This document shows positions 1-6,697 of a stretch of DNA of 6,788 nucleotides, piece by piece; position 1 is the stretch's first letter; each line of letters opens with the position of its first letter. The position numbers and the translations under genes are program-made. Source of the stretch: PVC group bacterium. Its GTDB lineage: Bacteria > GCA-001730085 > JADFSZ01. The notes under the pieces are model-generated. The model did not search any database and was not told the origin of the DNA. It saw only the letters and a program-made list of their open reading frames with translations. The stretch lies in contig JADFSZ010000096.1 of NCBI GenBank assembly GCA_022560555.1, positions 1 to 6,788 of the forward strand, read 5' to 3'.

Positions 1-1
1 T

Positions 2-517
2 TTAGCGAATAATCGTAATGTTGTTTTGTTCCCTGAGAAGATTCAAGGGAAATATCTTGCCCTGCATCGACCTTTTGGTCATGGGTGGAGCGAAGGTGAC
101 ATTTGGATGGCGACCTCTCCTGATCTTCTTCATTGGGGCGAGTACAAAATTTTGATGGGGCCGCGTCCCGGATTTTGGGATCATTCTAAGATTGGAGCCG
201 GAGCTCCTCCGTTCAAAACAGAGCACGGATGGATTTTGATTTATCATGGAGTTGATGATTCTGAAAAATATGCCTTAGGGATTGTTGTGCTGGATTTGGA
301 GAACCCCTTGAAAATATTAGGACGATCACAGGAGGCTCTTTTGCAGCCGGAAACATTGTATGAGCGAGAAGGTTTTTTTGGAAATGTTGTATTTACCTGC
401 GGAGCGATCCAAAGAGATCATAATCAAATCGATATCTACTATGGTGCATCGGATGAGGCTCTTTGCCTCGCTTCATTGAGTGAGAAGGAGTTGATGGAAC
501 ATGTCAAAAAGCATTAA
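2..517 (+). CDS. GH130 family beta-mannoside phosphorylase-like protein, 5'-truncated by window edge
   Basis: The reading frame is open from base 2, so the true start lies outside the window; the TTG at 26 is an internal Leu codon, not a start. About 171 C-terminal residues are visible. By comparison with the complete GH130 gene at 3706, roughly 137 N-terminal residues are missing, including the expected (E)DPR catalytic segment. Visible GH130 signatures in order are LFPEKIQGKY, LHRP, a WGEY segment, KIGAGAPP, GWILIYHGV, LGIVVLDLENP, GNVVFTCGA and IYYGASD. These belong to a five-bladed beta-propeller family that cleaves beta-mannosides with phosphate, releasing mannose 1-phosphate. Unlike the two downstream paralogues it has FPEK and LHRP rather than F(P/S)RK and RL(D/E)RP, so it belongs to a different subgroup. 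Its end overlaps the glycosyltransferase gene by 17 bases. Family assignment is firm; linkage and substrate are not known. Confidence 0.9.
   Translation, partial: LANNRNVVLFPEKIQGKYLALHRPFGHGWSEGDIWMATSPDLLHWGEYKILMGPRPGFWDHSKIGAGAPPFKTEHGWILIYHGVDDSEKYALGIVVLDLENPLKILGRSQEALLQPETLYEREGFFGNVVFTCGAIQRDHNQIDIYYGASDEALCLASLSEKELMEHVKKH
485..490 (+). promoter_or_regulatory. Shine-Dalgarno site of the GT4 fusion gene
   Basis: AAGGAG lies inside the end of the upstream GH130 gene, 10 bases before the ATG at 501. It supports that start and means ribosomes finishing gene 1 pass directly over the entry site of gene 2. Confidence 0.7.
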
Positions 518-2756
518 ACGGTCTATTGCCTTTCTGGGTAATTATCTTCCCCGAAAATGCGGCATCGCGACATTTACAAAAGATATTTGTGAAGCGGTTT
601 CTAGAGAGGTAAGCAAAAACTGCAATGTGTATGCCATTGCTATGACCAATCGCTCTGAAGGTTATGATTATCCCGAAAGGGTTAAATTTGATATTCGGGA
701 TCAAATCGTTTCTGATTATGAGAAAGCCGCCGACCTTGTTAATACCAGCAAGGTAGATGTTGTGTGTGTTCAACATGAATATGGAATTTATGGAGGAGAA
801 TGGGGGGAATACCTTCATGTGTTTCTCCGGCAGGTGAAAGTTCCGGTTGTAACGACCCTTCATACGGTTCTTGAAAAATCTATGGACGAAACCCATGAAA
901 AAGTTTTTCGTGAACTGATAGCAAGAAGCGATCGCTTGATTGTTCTGGCCGAAAAAGCCATCCCGATGTTGAAGAATCGAGGGGTTCCTGAAGAAAAATT
1001 AATTTATATCCCGCACGGGATTCCGGATTTCTCACGATCTGATTCAAAAAAACTTAAGGAAAATCTGGATTTATCCGGCAAGACCATGATTTTGACTTTT
1101 GGACTTTTGGGGCCGGATAAAGGTATTGAATATATGATTGAAGCGATGGGGGCTCTTGTAGAGCGTTATCCCGATCTTGTTTATATTGTTTTAGGCGCGA
1201 CTCATCCGGAAATTATTAAACACTATGGAGAGGAATACCGTCACAAACTCATGCGGCAAATTGAGAGTCTGGGTTTGCAAAAACATGTTTTTTTGTATGA
1301 TCGTTTTGTTGAGTTAGAAGAGCTTTGCGAATATATTCATGCGGCTGATTTTTATGTTATCCCTTATTTGAATCGCGAACAAATAGTTTCCGGAACCTTG
1401 TGTTATGCTTTGGGAGCCGGAAAGGCGGTGATCTCGACGCCCAGTCTGTGCGCGGAAGAACTTCTTCGGGATCAAAGAGGTGTTTTAGTTCCTTTTAAAA
1501 ACGCGAACGCGTTGGCAAAAGCGCTAGAAAATTTATTTCAAGATGCAGATGCTTGCGAGGTGATGCGGGATAAGTCTTATAAATTCGGGATGAAAATGAG
1601 ATGGCCGAATGTGGCAAAAGAATATCTTGACGTATTCCGTTCGGTTCAAAAAGAACGCCCATTGATTGTTTCGGAACGAAAAAAGGCAAAAGAGCCGATC
1701 CTCTTATCCTCTAAATTTCCGTTTCCAAAATTAGATCATATCATGACATTGACAGACGATTTTGCGATGTTGCAGCATGCTCGTTATACCATTCCGAACT
1801 ATGATCATGGATATTGTGTTGATGATAACGCGCGGGCCATTGTTGTCGCGACAAAATTTTACCGGATTTTTAATGAAGGATCTGCCCTGTCTCTTCTGAA
1901 TAAATATCTTGCGTTTGTTTTTTATGCTCAAAGAGAGGATGGCTTGTTTCGGAATTTTTATGATATGAGAAAGCAGCCCCTTGATGAAATCGGATCCGAT
2001 GATTGCCAGGGCCGGTGTCTTTGGGGATTAGGGTATGTTATGGCTTATGGGCCTGCTCGTTTTGGAATGGCAGCAAAATCTTGTTTTAAAAAAGTGCTGC
2101 CTCATACCCAAAAATTTGAAATAAGAGGAATCGCTTTTTCAATTCTAGGACTTTATTATTACTTGCTCCGCTTTCCGGATGATGAGCAGATTAAGTCTCT
2201 CATGACGATCTTAGCCGAGAGCCTAGTCCGATCTTATCAAGAAACTTCCGATGAAAAATGGTTTTGGTTTGAAAATTCGTTAACCTATGCCAATGGCTTG
2301 TTGCCCGTGGCTTTGTGGGTCGCTTCTTACTCGCTTAAGCAAAAGAAATATCAAGACGTGGCGCAAAAGGCCACGGTCTTTTTGCGTCAGCAGTCCGTAA
2401 GAAACGGACATCTTTCGTTGATTGGGTGTAAAGGATGGCATTCTAAAGAGAACCAGAAAAAAGCGCAGTATGATCAACAGGCCATTGACGCGCTATGGAT
2501 GGTGGAACTCAGTAAATTTGCCTATCGATATACAAATGATGAGAATTATTTGAGTTTAATGAAAACATCCGTTGATTGGTTTCTCGGAGAAAATGACCTT
2601 TCGGTTGCGCTTTATGATCGGGTGACAGGAGGTTGTTATGACGGTTTAACATCTAGAGGAGCGAACCTTAACCAAGGGGCGGAGAGCACCCTCAGTGCTG
2701 TGATCGCACTTTTATCCATTGCGGAAATGGCTTATCAGCAGTCAGAGATGAAATGA
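501..2756 (+). CDS. Two-domain GT4 glycosyltransferase with C-terminal alpha/alpha-barrel (six-hairpin glycosidase-like) domain
   Basis: This 751-residue protein has no signal peptide or membrane segment. Residues 1 to about 385 form a GT-B fold GT4 glycosyltransferase: PRKCGIATFT at 17-26 (N-terminal loop), QHEYG at 91-95, GPDKGIEYMIEA at 204-215 and QIVSGTL followed by GAGKAV at 294-310. The usual GT4 E-x7-E pair is not intact: alignment by eye puts Gln294 and Tyr302 at the two Glu positions. As I remember, this Q-(I)-x-SGTL form is normal for this subfamily. After a charged linker (about 385-405), residues 405-745 look like an alpha/alpha toroid, with DDNAR (441-445), GSDDCQGR (498-505), an aromatic WFWFEN segment (587-592), QYDQQA (656-661) and NQGAEST (724-730). 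The role of this domain is not known to me; it could be hydrolytic or glycan-binding. The expected reaction is sugar transfer from a nucleotide sugar, plausibly GDP-mannose given the GH130 neighbours, but the donor is inference. Confidence 0.88.
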   Translation: MSKSIKRSIAFLGNYLPRKCGIATFTKDICEAVSREVSKNCNVYAIAMTNRSEGYDYPERVKFDIRDQIVSDYEKAADLVNTSKVDVVCVQHEYGIYGGEWGEYLHVFLRQVKVPVVTTLHTVLEKSMDETHEKVFRELIARSDRLIVLAEKAIPMLKNRGVPEEKLIYIPHGIPDFSRSDSKKLKENLDLSGKTMILTFGLLGPDKGIEYMIEAMGALVERYPDLVYIVLGATHPEIIKHYGEEYRHKLMRQIESLGLQKHVFLYDRFVELEELCEYIHAADFYVIPYLNREQIVSGTLCYALGAGKAVISTPSLCAEELLRDQRGVLVPFKNANALAKALENLFQDADACEVMRDKSYKFGMKMRWPNVAKEYLDVFRSVQKERPLIVSERKKAKEPILLSSKFPFPKLDHIMTLTDDFAMLQHARYTIPNYDHGYCVDDNARAIVVATKFYRIFNEGSALSLLNKYLAFVFYAQREDGLFRNFYDMRKQPLDEIGSDDCQGRCLWGLGYVMAYGPARFGMAAKSCFKKVLPHTQKFEIRGIAFSILGLYYYLLRFPDDEQIKSLMTILAESLVRSYQETSDEKWFWFENSLTYANGLLPVALWVASYSLKQKKYQDVAQKATVFLRQQSVRNGHLSLIGCKGWHSKENQKKAQYDQQAIDALWMVELSKFAYRYTNDENYLSLMKTSVDWFLGENDLSVALYDRVTGGCYDGLTSRGANLNQGAESTLSAVIALLSIAEMAYQQSEMK

Positions 2757-2759
2757 AAT

Positions 2760-2765
2760 AAGGAG
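2760..2765 (+). promoter_or_regulatory. Shine-Dalgarno site deciding between two ATGs
   Basis: AAGGAG is followed by ATGATG. The spacing is only 3 bases to the first ATG (2769) but 6 bases to the second (2772), so the second is the better start. The protein differs by a single Met. Confidence 0.7.
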
Positions 2766-2771
2766 TTCATG

Positions 2772-3719
2772 ATGCGTCAGACTTCAGGGCGGGATCTTGT
2801 TCATCGATTTGAGAAAAACCCTATTATTGAATTGGAGGATCTTAGTTTCAGCTGCCTTAATATTATGAATGCAGGGGCCGTTAAGGCCGGAAATCAATAC
2901 ATTCTTCTTGTCCGCATAGAAACAATGAGAGGTCACTCAGTTATTTTCGTCGCAAGAAGTACGAATGGCATGAATTTTGTTTTGGACAAAGAACCCATTC
3001 TGGGCCCTGCGACGGAAGGTGAGTTTCAAAAATATGAAGGACATGGTGTGGCGGACCCGCGCATTACCTATTTGGACGGAGTTTATTATATCGTCTATAC
3101 AGCTTTGTCTCGGAATGGAAAACGCTTGGTTTTAGCAAAGACAAGTGATTTTCAGACGATCGAAAAACTTGGCCTCATTTCAGAGCCCGATAATCATAAC
3201 GGGGCTTTATTCTCGAGAAAAATTAATGATTGTTATGTAAGGCTTGAGAGACCGTTCGAGGGAGGCAATATTTGGATTTCTTATTCTAAAGATTTATATT
3301 ATTGGGGCCGGTCTTCTGTTGTGATGTCTCCGCGGGGACCCGGGTTTTGGGATGAGAGTCGTGTGGGGTGTGCTGTTCCTCCGCTTGAAGTGGAAGAAGG
3401 GTGGCTTCTCATTTATTATGGGGTCAAAGAAACGTCGGGAGGTCCTCTCTTTCGTCTGGGAGTAGCCATGTTAGACAAAGAGGATCCTTCCCGGTTGATT
3501 GGACGGGCCTCTTTCCCGATTCTCTCTCCCCGGGAATCTTACGAACGGGTTGGAGATCATGGGAATATGGTATTTTCCTGCGGCGCGATTGTCGAGAATA
3601 AGGAAATCATGCTCTACTATGGAGGTGCTGATATGGGGATTAACTTGGGGACCGTGTTGCTGTCAGAGTTAGTGGAGGAATGTTTAGGTGAGGAGGGGCG
3701 TGAGAATGGTTCGTTTTAG
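2772..3719 (+). CDS. GH130-like protein with divergent signature residues
   Basis: This is a complete GH130-type beta-propeller protein of about 315 residues with no signal peptide. Family landmarks are the MNAGAV segment near residue 35, GVADPRI with the presumed catalytic Asp at about residue 95, LFSRKIN, RLERP, GNIWISYSKDL, FRLGVAMLD, SYERVGDHGN and FSCGAI. Several positions depart from the paralogue at 3706: Ala for Glu in the EDPR motif, Ser for Pro in FPRK, RVGCAVPP for RIGGSVPP, and Tyr for His in IYHGV (codon 3417-3419). In GH130 phosphorylases that His is, as I recall, a phosphate ligand, so phosphorolysis may be weakened or replaced by hydrolysis, synthesis or a non-catalytic role. 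The catalytic Asp and several Arg residues remain. It starts 15 bases after the GT4 fusion and overlaps the next GH130 gene by 14 bases, so it belongs to the same operon. Confidence 0.88.
   Translation: MRQTSGRDLVHRFEKNPIIELEDLSFSCLNIMNAGAVKAGNQYILLVRIETMRGHSVIFVARSTNGMNFVLDKEPILGPATEGEFQKYEGHGVADPRITYLDGVYYIVYTALSRNGKRLVLAKTSDFQTIEKLGLISEPDNHNGALFSRKINDCYVRLERPFEGGNIWISYSKDLYYWGRSSVVMSPRGPGFWDESRVGCAVPPLEVEEGWLLIYYGVKETSGGPLFRLGVAMLDKEDPSRLIGRASFPILSPRESYERVGDHGNMVFSCGAIVENKEIMLYYGGADMGINLGTVLLSELVEECLGEEGRENGSF
3691..3698 (+). promoter_or_regulatory. Strong Shine-Dalgarno site of the third GH130 gene
   Basis: AGGAGGGG sits 7 bases before the ATG at 3706, within the end of the preceding GH130 gene. 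It argues against the in-frame GTG at 3688, which would put this site inside the coding region and add six residues (MRRGVR) unlike the N-terminus of the paralogue. Confidence 0.8.
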
Positions 3720-4644
3720 AAGAGACATTCTGAAAAGGTGGGAGAGAAACCCTATTATTAAATTAGAGGATATTCCTTTTCGCTGTAATACCGTATTCAA
3801 TGGGGCTGCTACAAAATTTAACGATCAATATATTTTTCTGCTCCGGGTTGAAGATCTGAAAGGTCATTCCGTCATTTTAAAAGCTCATAGTGAAGATGGA
3901 TATCATTTTACTGTCGGGAAGGAACCCTGTATGTATCCTTGCGATATCGAGCCGTACAAAACCTACGAGGAACGAGGCGTTGAGGACCCCCGGATCATTT
4001 ATCTCGAGGGCATTTATTACATTATGTATACAGCCTATTCCCGGTACGGAGCTCGTATTGCTCTGGCTAAGACAGAAGATTTTGAGCATTACGAGAGAAT
4101 CGCGATAGTCTCTGAGCCGGGCAACAAAGATGGGCTGCTTTTTCCAAGAAAAATCAATGGCCGGTATGTCCGGCTCGATCGTCCGATTTCCGGTGGGATT
4201 GGCAATATTTGGATCTCTTATTCTAAAGATTTGATTTTTTGGGGACATTCAAAACTTGTTGCTGAGATTCGCCGTGATTTTTGGGACTCCTACCGTATCG
4301 GAGGTTCGGTTCCTCCTATTGAAACCGAGCAAGGTTGGCTTGAGATTTATCACGGTGTTAAAATGACCAATTCCGGACCCATTTACCGCTTGGGGGTATT
4401 TCTTTTGGACTTAGAAAATCCGGAAAAAATGCTTGGGCAATCCGATATCCCGATTCTTTCTCCGCGGGAACCCTACGAGCGTATCGGGGATGTGAATAAT
4501 GTTGTTTTTTCTTGCGGAGCGATTGTCGAGGAGAATGGTGATATCAAGGTTTACTATGGCGCTGCCGATACCTGTATTTGTGTGGCGGAAGGGACCGTGA
4601 AAGAGCTGGTTGAATTTTGTTTGGAGGAAAAGAGTCTTTTTTGA
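3706..4644 (+). CDS. GH130 family beta-mannoside phosphorylase-like protein
   Basis: This complete GH130-type protein has 312 residues when started at the ATG that follows the AGGAGGGG site. It carries the full motif set: FNGAAT near residue 34, GVEDPRI with the presumed general-acid Asp at residue 94, LFPRKINGRY, RLDRP, GNIWISYSKDL, RIGGSVPP, IYHGV with His216, YRLGVFLLDLENP, YERIGD, NNVVFSCGAI and VYYGAAD. The expected activity is reversible phosphorolysis of a beta-linked mannoside to mannose 1-phosphate in the cytoplasm. The linkage (1,2 or 1,4) and the acceptor cannot be read from sequence. It is closest to the preceding gene, with long stretches of near-identical protein and even DNA, which points to tandem duplication. 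It appears to be the last gene of the sugar operon; no convincing rho-independent terminator follows. Confidence 0.92.
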   Translation: MVRFRRDILKRWERNPIIKLEDIPFRCNTVFNGAATKFNDQYIFLLRVEDLKGHSVILKAHSEDGYHFTVGKEPCMYPCDIEPYKTYEERGVEDPRIIYLEGIYYIMYTAYSRYGARIALAKTEDFEHYERIAIVSEPGNKDGLLFPRKINGRYVRLDRPISGGIGNIWISYSKDLIFWGHSKLVAEIRRDFWDSYRIGGSVPPIETEQGWLEIYHGVKMTNSGPIYRLGVFLLDLENPEKMLGQSDIPILSPREPYERIGDVNNVVFSCGAIVEENGDIKVYYGAADTCICVAEGTVKELVEFCLEEKSLF

Positions 4645-4655
4645 GCTTTTAAGTA

Positions 4656-4664
4656 TGATATAAT
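4656..4664 (+). promoter_or_regulatory. Extended -10 promoter of the radical SAM / glutaredoxin unit
   Basis: TGATATAAT combines a TG extension with a perfect TATAAT hexamer, in the only sizeable gap between genes. No good -35 box is seen at 17 bases upstream (CTTTTT), which an extended -10 can tolerate. Transcription would begin near 4671 and leave an untranslated leader of about 80 bases that is rich in A and shows no strong hairpin. Confidence 0.55.
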
Positions 4665-4742
4665 CGTAGTAACTGGCTAATAGAAGAGACGCGAAAAAGC
4701 CAAGAAGAAGATAAAAACGTTTATTTGGAAATTTATAACAAA

Positions 4743-4748
4743 CAAGGA
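4743..4748 (+). promoter_or_regulatory. Shine-Dalgarno site fixing the start of the radical SAM gene
   Basis: CAAGGA overlaps the first in-frame ATG (4748) and lies 5 bases before the second ATG (4754). A ribosome binding here can use only the second one, giving a protein that begins MKRLKICLINPK. Confidence 0.65.
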
Positions 4749-4753
4749 TGGAA

Positions 4754-6316
4754 ATGAAACGCCTGAAAATATGTCTGATTAATCCAAAATTTGAGCCTTC
4801 CTATTGGGGCTTCGAATATGCATTGCCGCTTTATCCGGGGAAAAGGACATGCACGATGATCACGGGAGCCTTGCCCTATCTCGCGGGTCTTACTCCGGAT
4901 CACGAGGTTTATCTTCTTGATGAAAACGTGGAGGAGATTGACTTCGCGTCTCTCAAGGACTTTGATATCGTCGGTGTAACCGGCATGGTAGTCCAAAAGA
5001 AGCGCATGATGGAAATTCTGCGAAAGGTGCGTGAAATGAAGATCTTTACCATCGTTGGCGGTGCCTACGCTTCGGTTGATGAGAAACACTTCGACGGTTA
5101 CTGTGACGTCCTCTTTTCTGGTGAGGCTGATGAGACCTGGCCGGAGTTTATTGAATGTTTCGCATCAGGAAAAGAGTACAAGAAGTTTTACGAACAAGAA
5201 AATCGTACAGATATGACGACGGTTCCGAGTCCCCGATTTGATCTGCTTAAGGTTGACCGCTACGCTTCAGGAGCTATTCAGTTCTCTCGTGGTTGTCCCT
5301 TTCAGTGTGAATTCTGTGACATCATTATCACCTTTGGCCGCCGTCCAAGAACCAAGAAACCGGAGCAGCTTATTGACGAGCTCGATGACATGCGCAAGGC
5401 AGGCTTCTTCTCCTGCTTTATCGTTGATGATAATTTTATTGGAAACAAAAAGGCTGCGAAAGAGCTGCTTCGGCTCATGATTCCTTGGCAAAAGAAACAT
5501 AATTATCCGTTACGGATGTCGACCGAGGCAAGTATCAACTTGGCCGACGATGCTGAATTGCTTGATTTGATGTATCATGCGAATTTTCGGGCCGTCTTTA
5601 TCGGCATTGAGACGCCAAAGATGGAATCGCTAAAGGAGACAAAGAAATTTCAGAATATAGCAGGTGACTCCATGGAAGCTAAGTTAGATCGCATCTATAA
5701 AGCCGGTATAAATGTAAGGGCCGGATTTATTGTCGGATTTGATAATGATGACAAGAATATTTTTGAAGAGCAATACCAGTTTATTCAGAACAATGGAATT
5801 CTTATGGCCATGGTTGGTACTCTCATTGCGATACCGAAAACCCCGCTCTATAAACGCATGGAGAAGGAAGGGCGCCTCAGACTCGATGATCCAAATTGTA
5901 ATATCGCACCCAAACAAATGACACCGGACGAACTCCAGCAGGGTTACTGGGAACTCCTCAAGCGGCTCTACACACCGCAAGCCTTTATGGACAGGTATTT
6001 TAAAACTTTTCGATTTCCGGAATTCCGGCATAAACGGGCGGAAATATGTGACAAAGCCAACGAAGGAAAAATGATTCCGACTCTTGGATTTGGCTTGGTT
6101 TTGTTGTGGAATCTGTTTTGGACGCTGTTCAAAGACCGTAGTTTAAGAAAGGTGGGGGATGTTTACATTCGTAATTTTTTCAAGAACAGTCTGCGTTATC
6201 GACGAGACGTTATAGGCTTTGCGCAATTCATGAATGCATGTGTCACTCATTGGCATTTCTACAAATTTACACGAGAAGGCACAGAAGGCAGACTGCGTCT
6301 TTTCAATTCAGGCTAA
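4754..6316 (+). CDS. B12-binding domain radical SAM protein, HpnP/DUF4070-like
   Basis: The protein has 520 residues from the ATG at 4754 (522 if 4748 is used). Residues 1 to about 145 look like a Rossmann-type cobalamin-binding domain (KICLINPK strand, LLDENVEE, DIVGVTGM, VGGAYAS, SGEADETW). The radical SAM core follows, with RGCPFQCEFCDI providing the CxxxCxxC cluster ligands Cys181, Cys185 and Cys188, then a VDDNFIGNK segment, an STEAS strand and FIGIETP. The C-terminal part from about residue 375 resembles DUF4070 and includes a hydrophobic stretch (GLVLLWNLFWTLF) that could contact the membrane. The family includes the hopanoid C-2 methylase HpnP and other cobalamin-dependent enzymes that act on lipids or natural products. 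The layout and motifs RGCPF-CEFCD and DDNFIGNK match that group, but no hopanoid gene is in view, so the substrate is unknown. It probably forms a unit with the downstream glutaredoxin gene and is driven by the extended -10 promoter. Confidence 0.9.
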   Translation: MKRLKICLINPKFEPSYWGFEYALPLYPGKRTCTMITGALPYLAGLTPDHEVYLLDENVEEIDFASLKDFDIVGVTGMVVQKKRMMEILRKVREMKIFTIVGGAYASVDEKHFDGYCDVLFSGEADETWPEFIECFASGKEYKKFYEQENRTDMTTVPSPRFDLLKVDRYASGAIQFSRGCPFQCEFCDIIITFGRRPRTKKPEQLIDELDDMRKAGFFSCFIVDDNFIGNKKAAKELLRLMIPWQKKHNYPLRMSTEASINLADDAELLDLMYHANFRAVFIGIETPKMESLKETKKFQNIAGDSMEAKLDRIYKAGINVRAGFIVGFDNDDKNIFEEQYQFIQNNGILMAMVGTLIAIPKTPLYKRMEKEGRLRLDDPNCNIAPKQMTPDELQQGYWELLKRLYTPQAFMDRYFKTFRFPEFRHKRAEICDKANEGKMIPTLGFGLVLLWNLFWTLFKDRSLRKVGDVYIRNFFKNSLRYRRDVIGFAQFMNACVTHWHFYKFTREGTEGRLRLFNSG

Positions 6317-6330
6317 CTTCACATTTAACT

Positions 6331-6336
6331 AAGGGG
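6331..6336 (+). promoter_or_regulatory. Shine-Dalgarno site of the glutaredoxin-like gene
   Basis: AAGGGG lies 4 bases before the ATG at 6341, within the 24-base gap after the radical SAM gene. It supports the annotated start and co-transcription. Confidence 0.55.
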
Positions 6337-6340
6337 AATT

Positions 6341-6697
6341 ATGAAATATATTCGAAAAATATTAGGCGCCCTTGTTGTATTCTTTGATGCCATAACGCGT
6401 CCAAAGCCGATCGAGAGATCCGTTGATGCTCAAAGCGATGTGGACCGCCGATCAAAGAATTTATCTTTGTATCAGTTTCATGCCTGTCCGTTTTGTGTCA
6501 AAGTGCGCCGGGCGCTTCACAAGTTGAATGTCAACATTGAACTAAGGGACGCCAAAACCGACATAATCGGAAATGAATTATTGAAAGAAGGCGGCAAACG
6601 TAAAGTGCCGTGCCTGCGTATCGAGCAAGACGGTGGGGTTCAATGGATGTATGATTCAAACAGCATCATTCAGTATCTTCAAACGGCTTTTAATTAA
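6341..6697 (+). CDS. Glutaredoxin-like thiol oxidoreductase with N-terminal hydrophobic segment
   Basis: The protein has 118 residues. A basic, hydrophobic N-terminus (residues 1-18, with ILGALVVFFDAI) may lie on or in the membrane; it is followed by a charged linker (RPKPIERS to about residue 40). From residue 41 there is a thioredoxin-fold glutaredoxin/GST-N domain: strand LSLYQF, active site CPFC at Cys49-Cys52 followed by VKVRR, strand NIELRD, the cis-proline segment KVPCLRI with Pro90, and the C-terminal YDSNSIIQYL helix that resembles a glutathione-binding site. It would reduce disulfides or mixed glutathione disulfides. A conserved small family of this architecture (N-terminal hydrophobic piece, RPKP-type linker, then CPFCVKVRR) is one I remember from Gammaproteobacteria. 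It follows the radical SAM gene by 24 bases and may supply reducing equivalents to it or be a co-transferred passenger; this is inference. Confidence 0.87.
   Translation: MKYIRKILGALVVFFDAITRPKPIERSVDAQSDVDRRSKNLSLYQFHACPFCVKVRRALHKLNVNIELRDAKTDIIGNELLKEGGKRKVPCLRIEQDGGVQWMYDSNSIIQYLQTAFN

Noticed and set aside
504-896. Minus-strand open frame of 130 codons opposite the GT4 domain
   Set aside because: It lies fully antisense to a strongly supported GT4 coding region and its translation shows no recognisable domain.
3877-4248. Minus-strand open frame of 123 codons inside the third GH130 gene
   Set aside because: The + strand carries all GH130 signature motifs here; the antisense frame has no motif and no ribosome site.
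4627-4650. AAAAG-AGT-CTTTT inverted repeat followed by T-rich sequence after the third GH130 gene, as a terminator
   Set aside because: The stem is only 5 bp and almost all A-T, so it would not form a stable rho-independent terminator hairpin.
4674-4702. TGGCT...AGCCA pairing in the leader of the radical SAM gene, as a riboswitch (for example cobalamin-responsive)
   Set aside because: The leader is only about 80 bases, the pairing is 5 bp with a long loop, and no B12-box or other aptamer core is seen.
4733-5089. Minus-strand open frame across the start of the radical SAM gene
   Set aside because: It overlaps the well-supported B12-binding domain and the translation has no family features.
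5684-6031. Minus-strand open frame inside the radical SAM gene
   Set aside because: It is antisense to the C-terminal half of a clear enzyme and shows no recognisable protein features.
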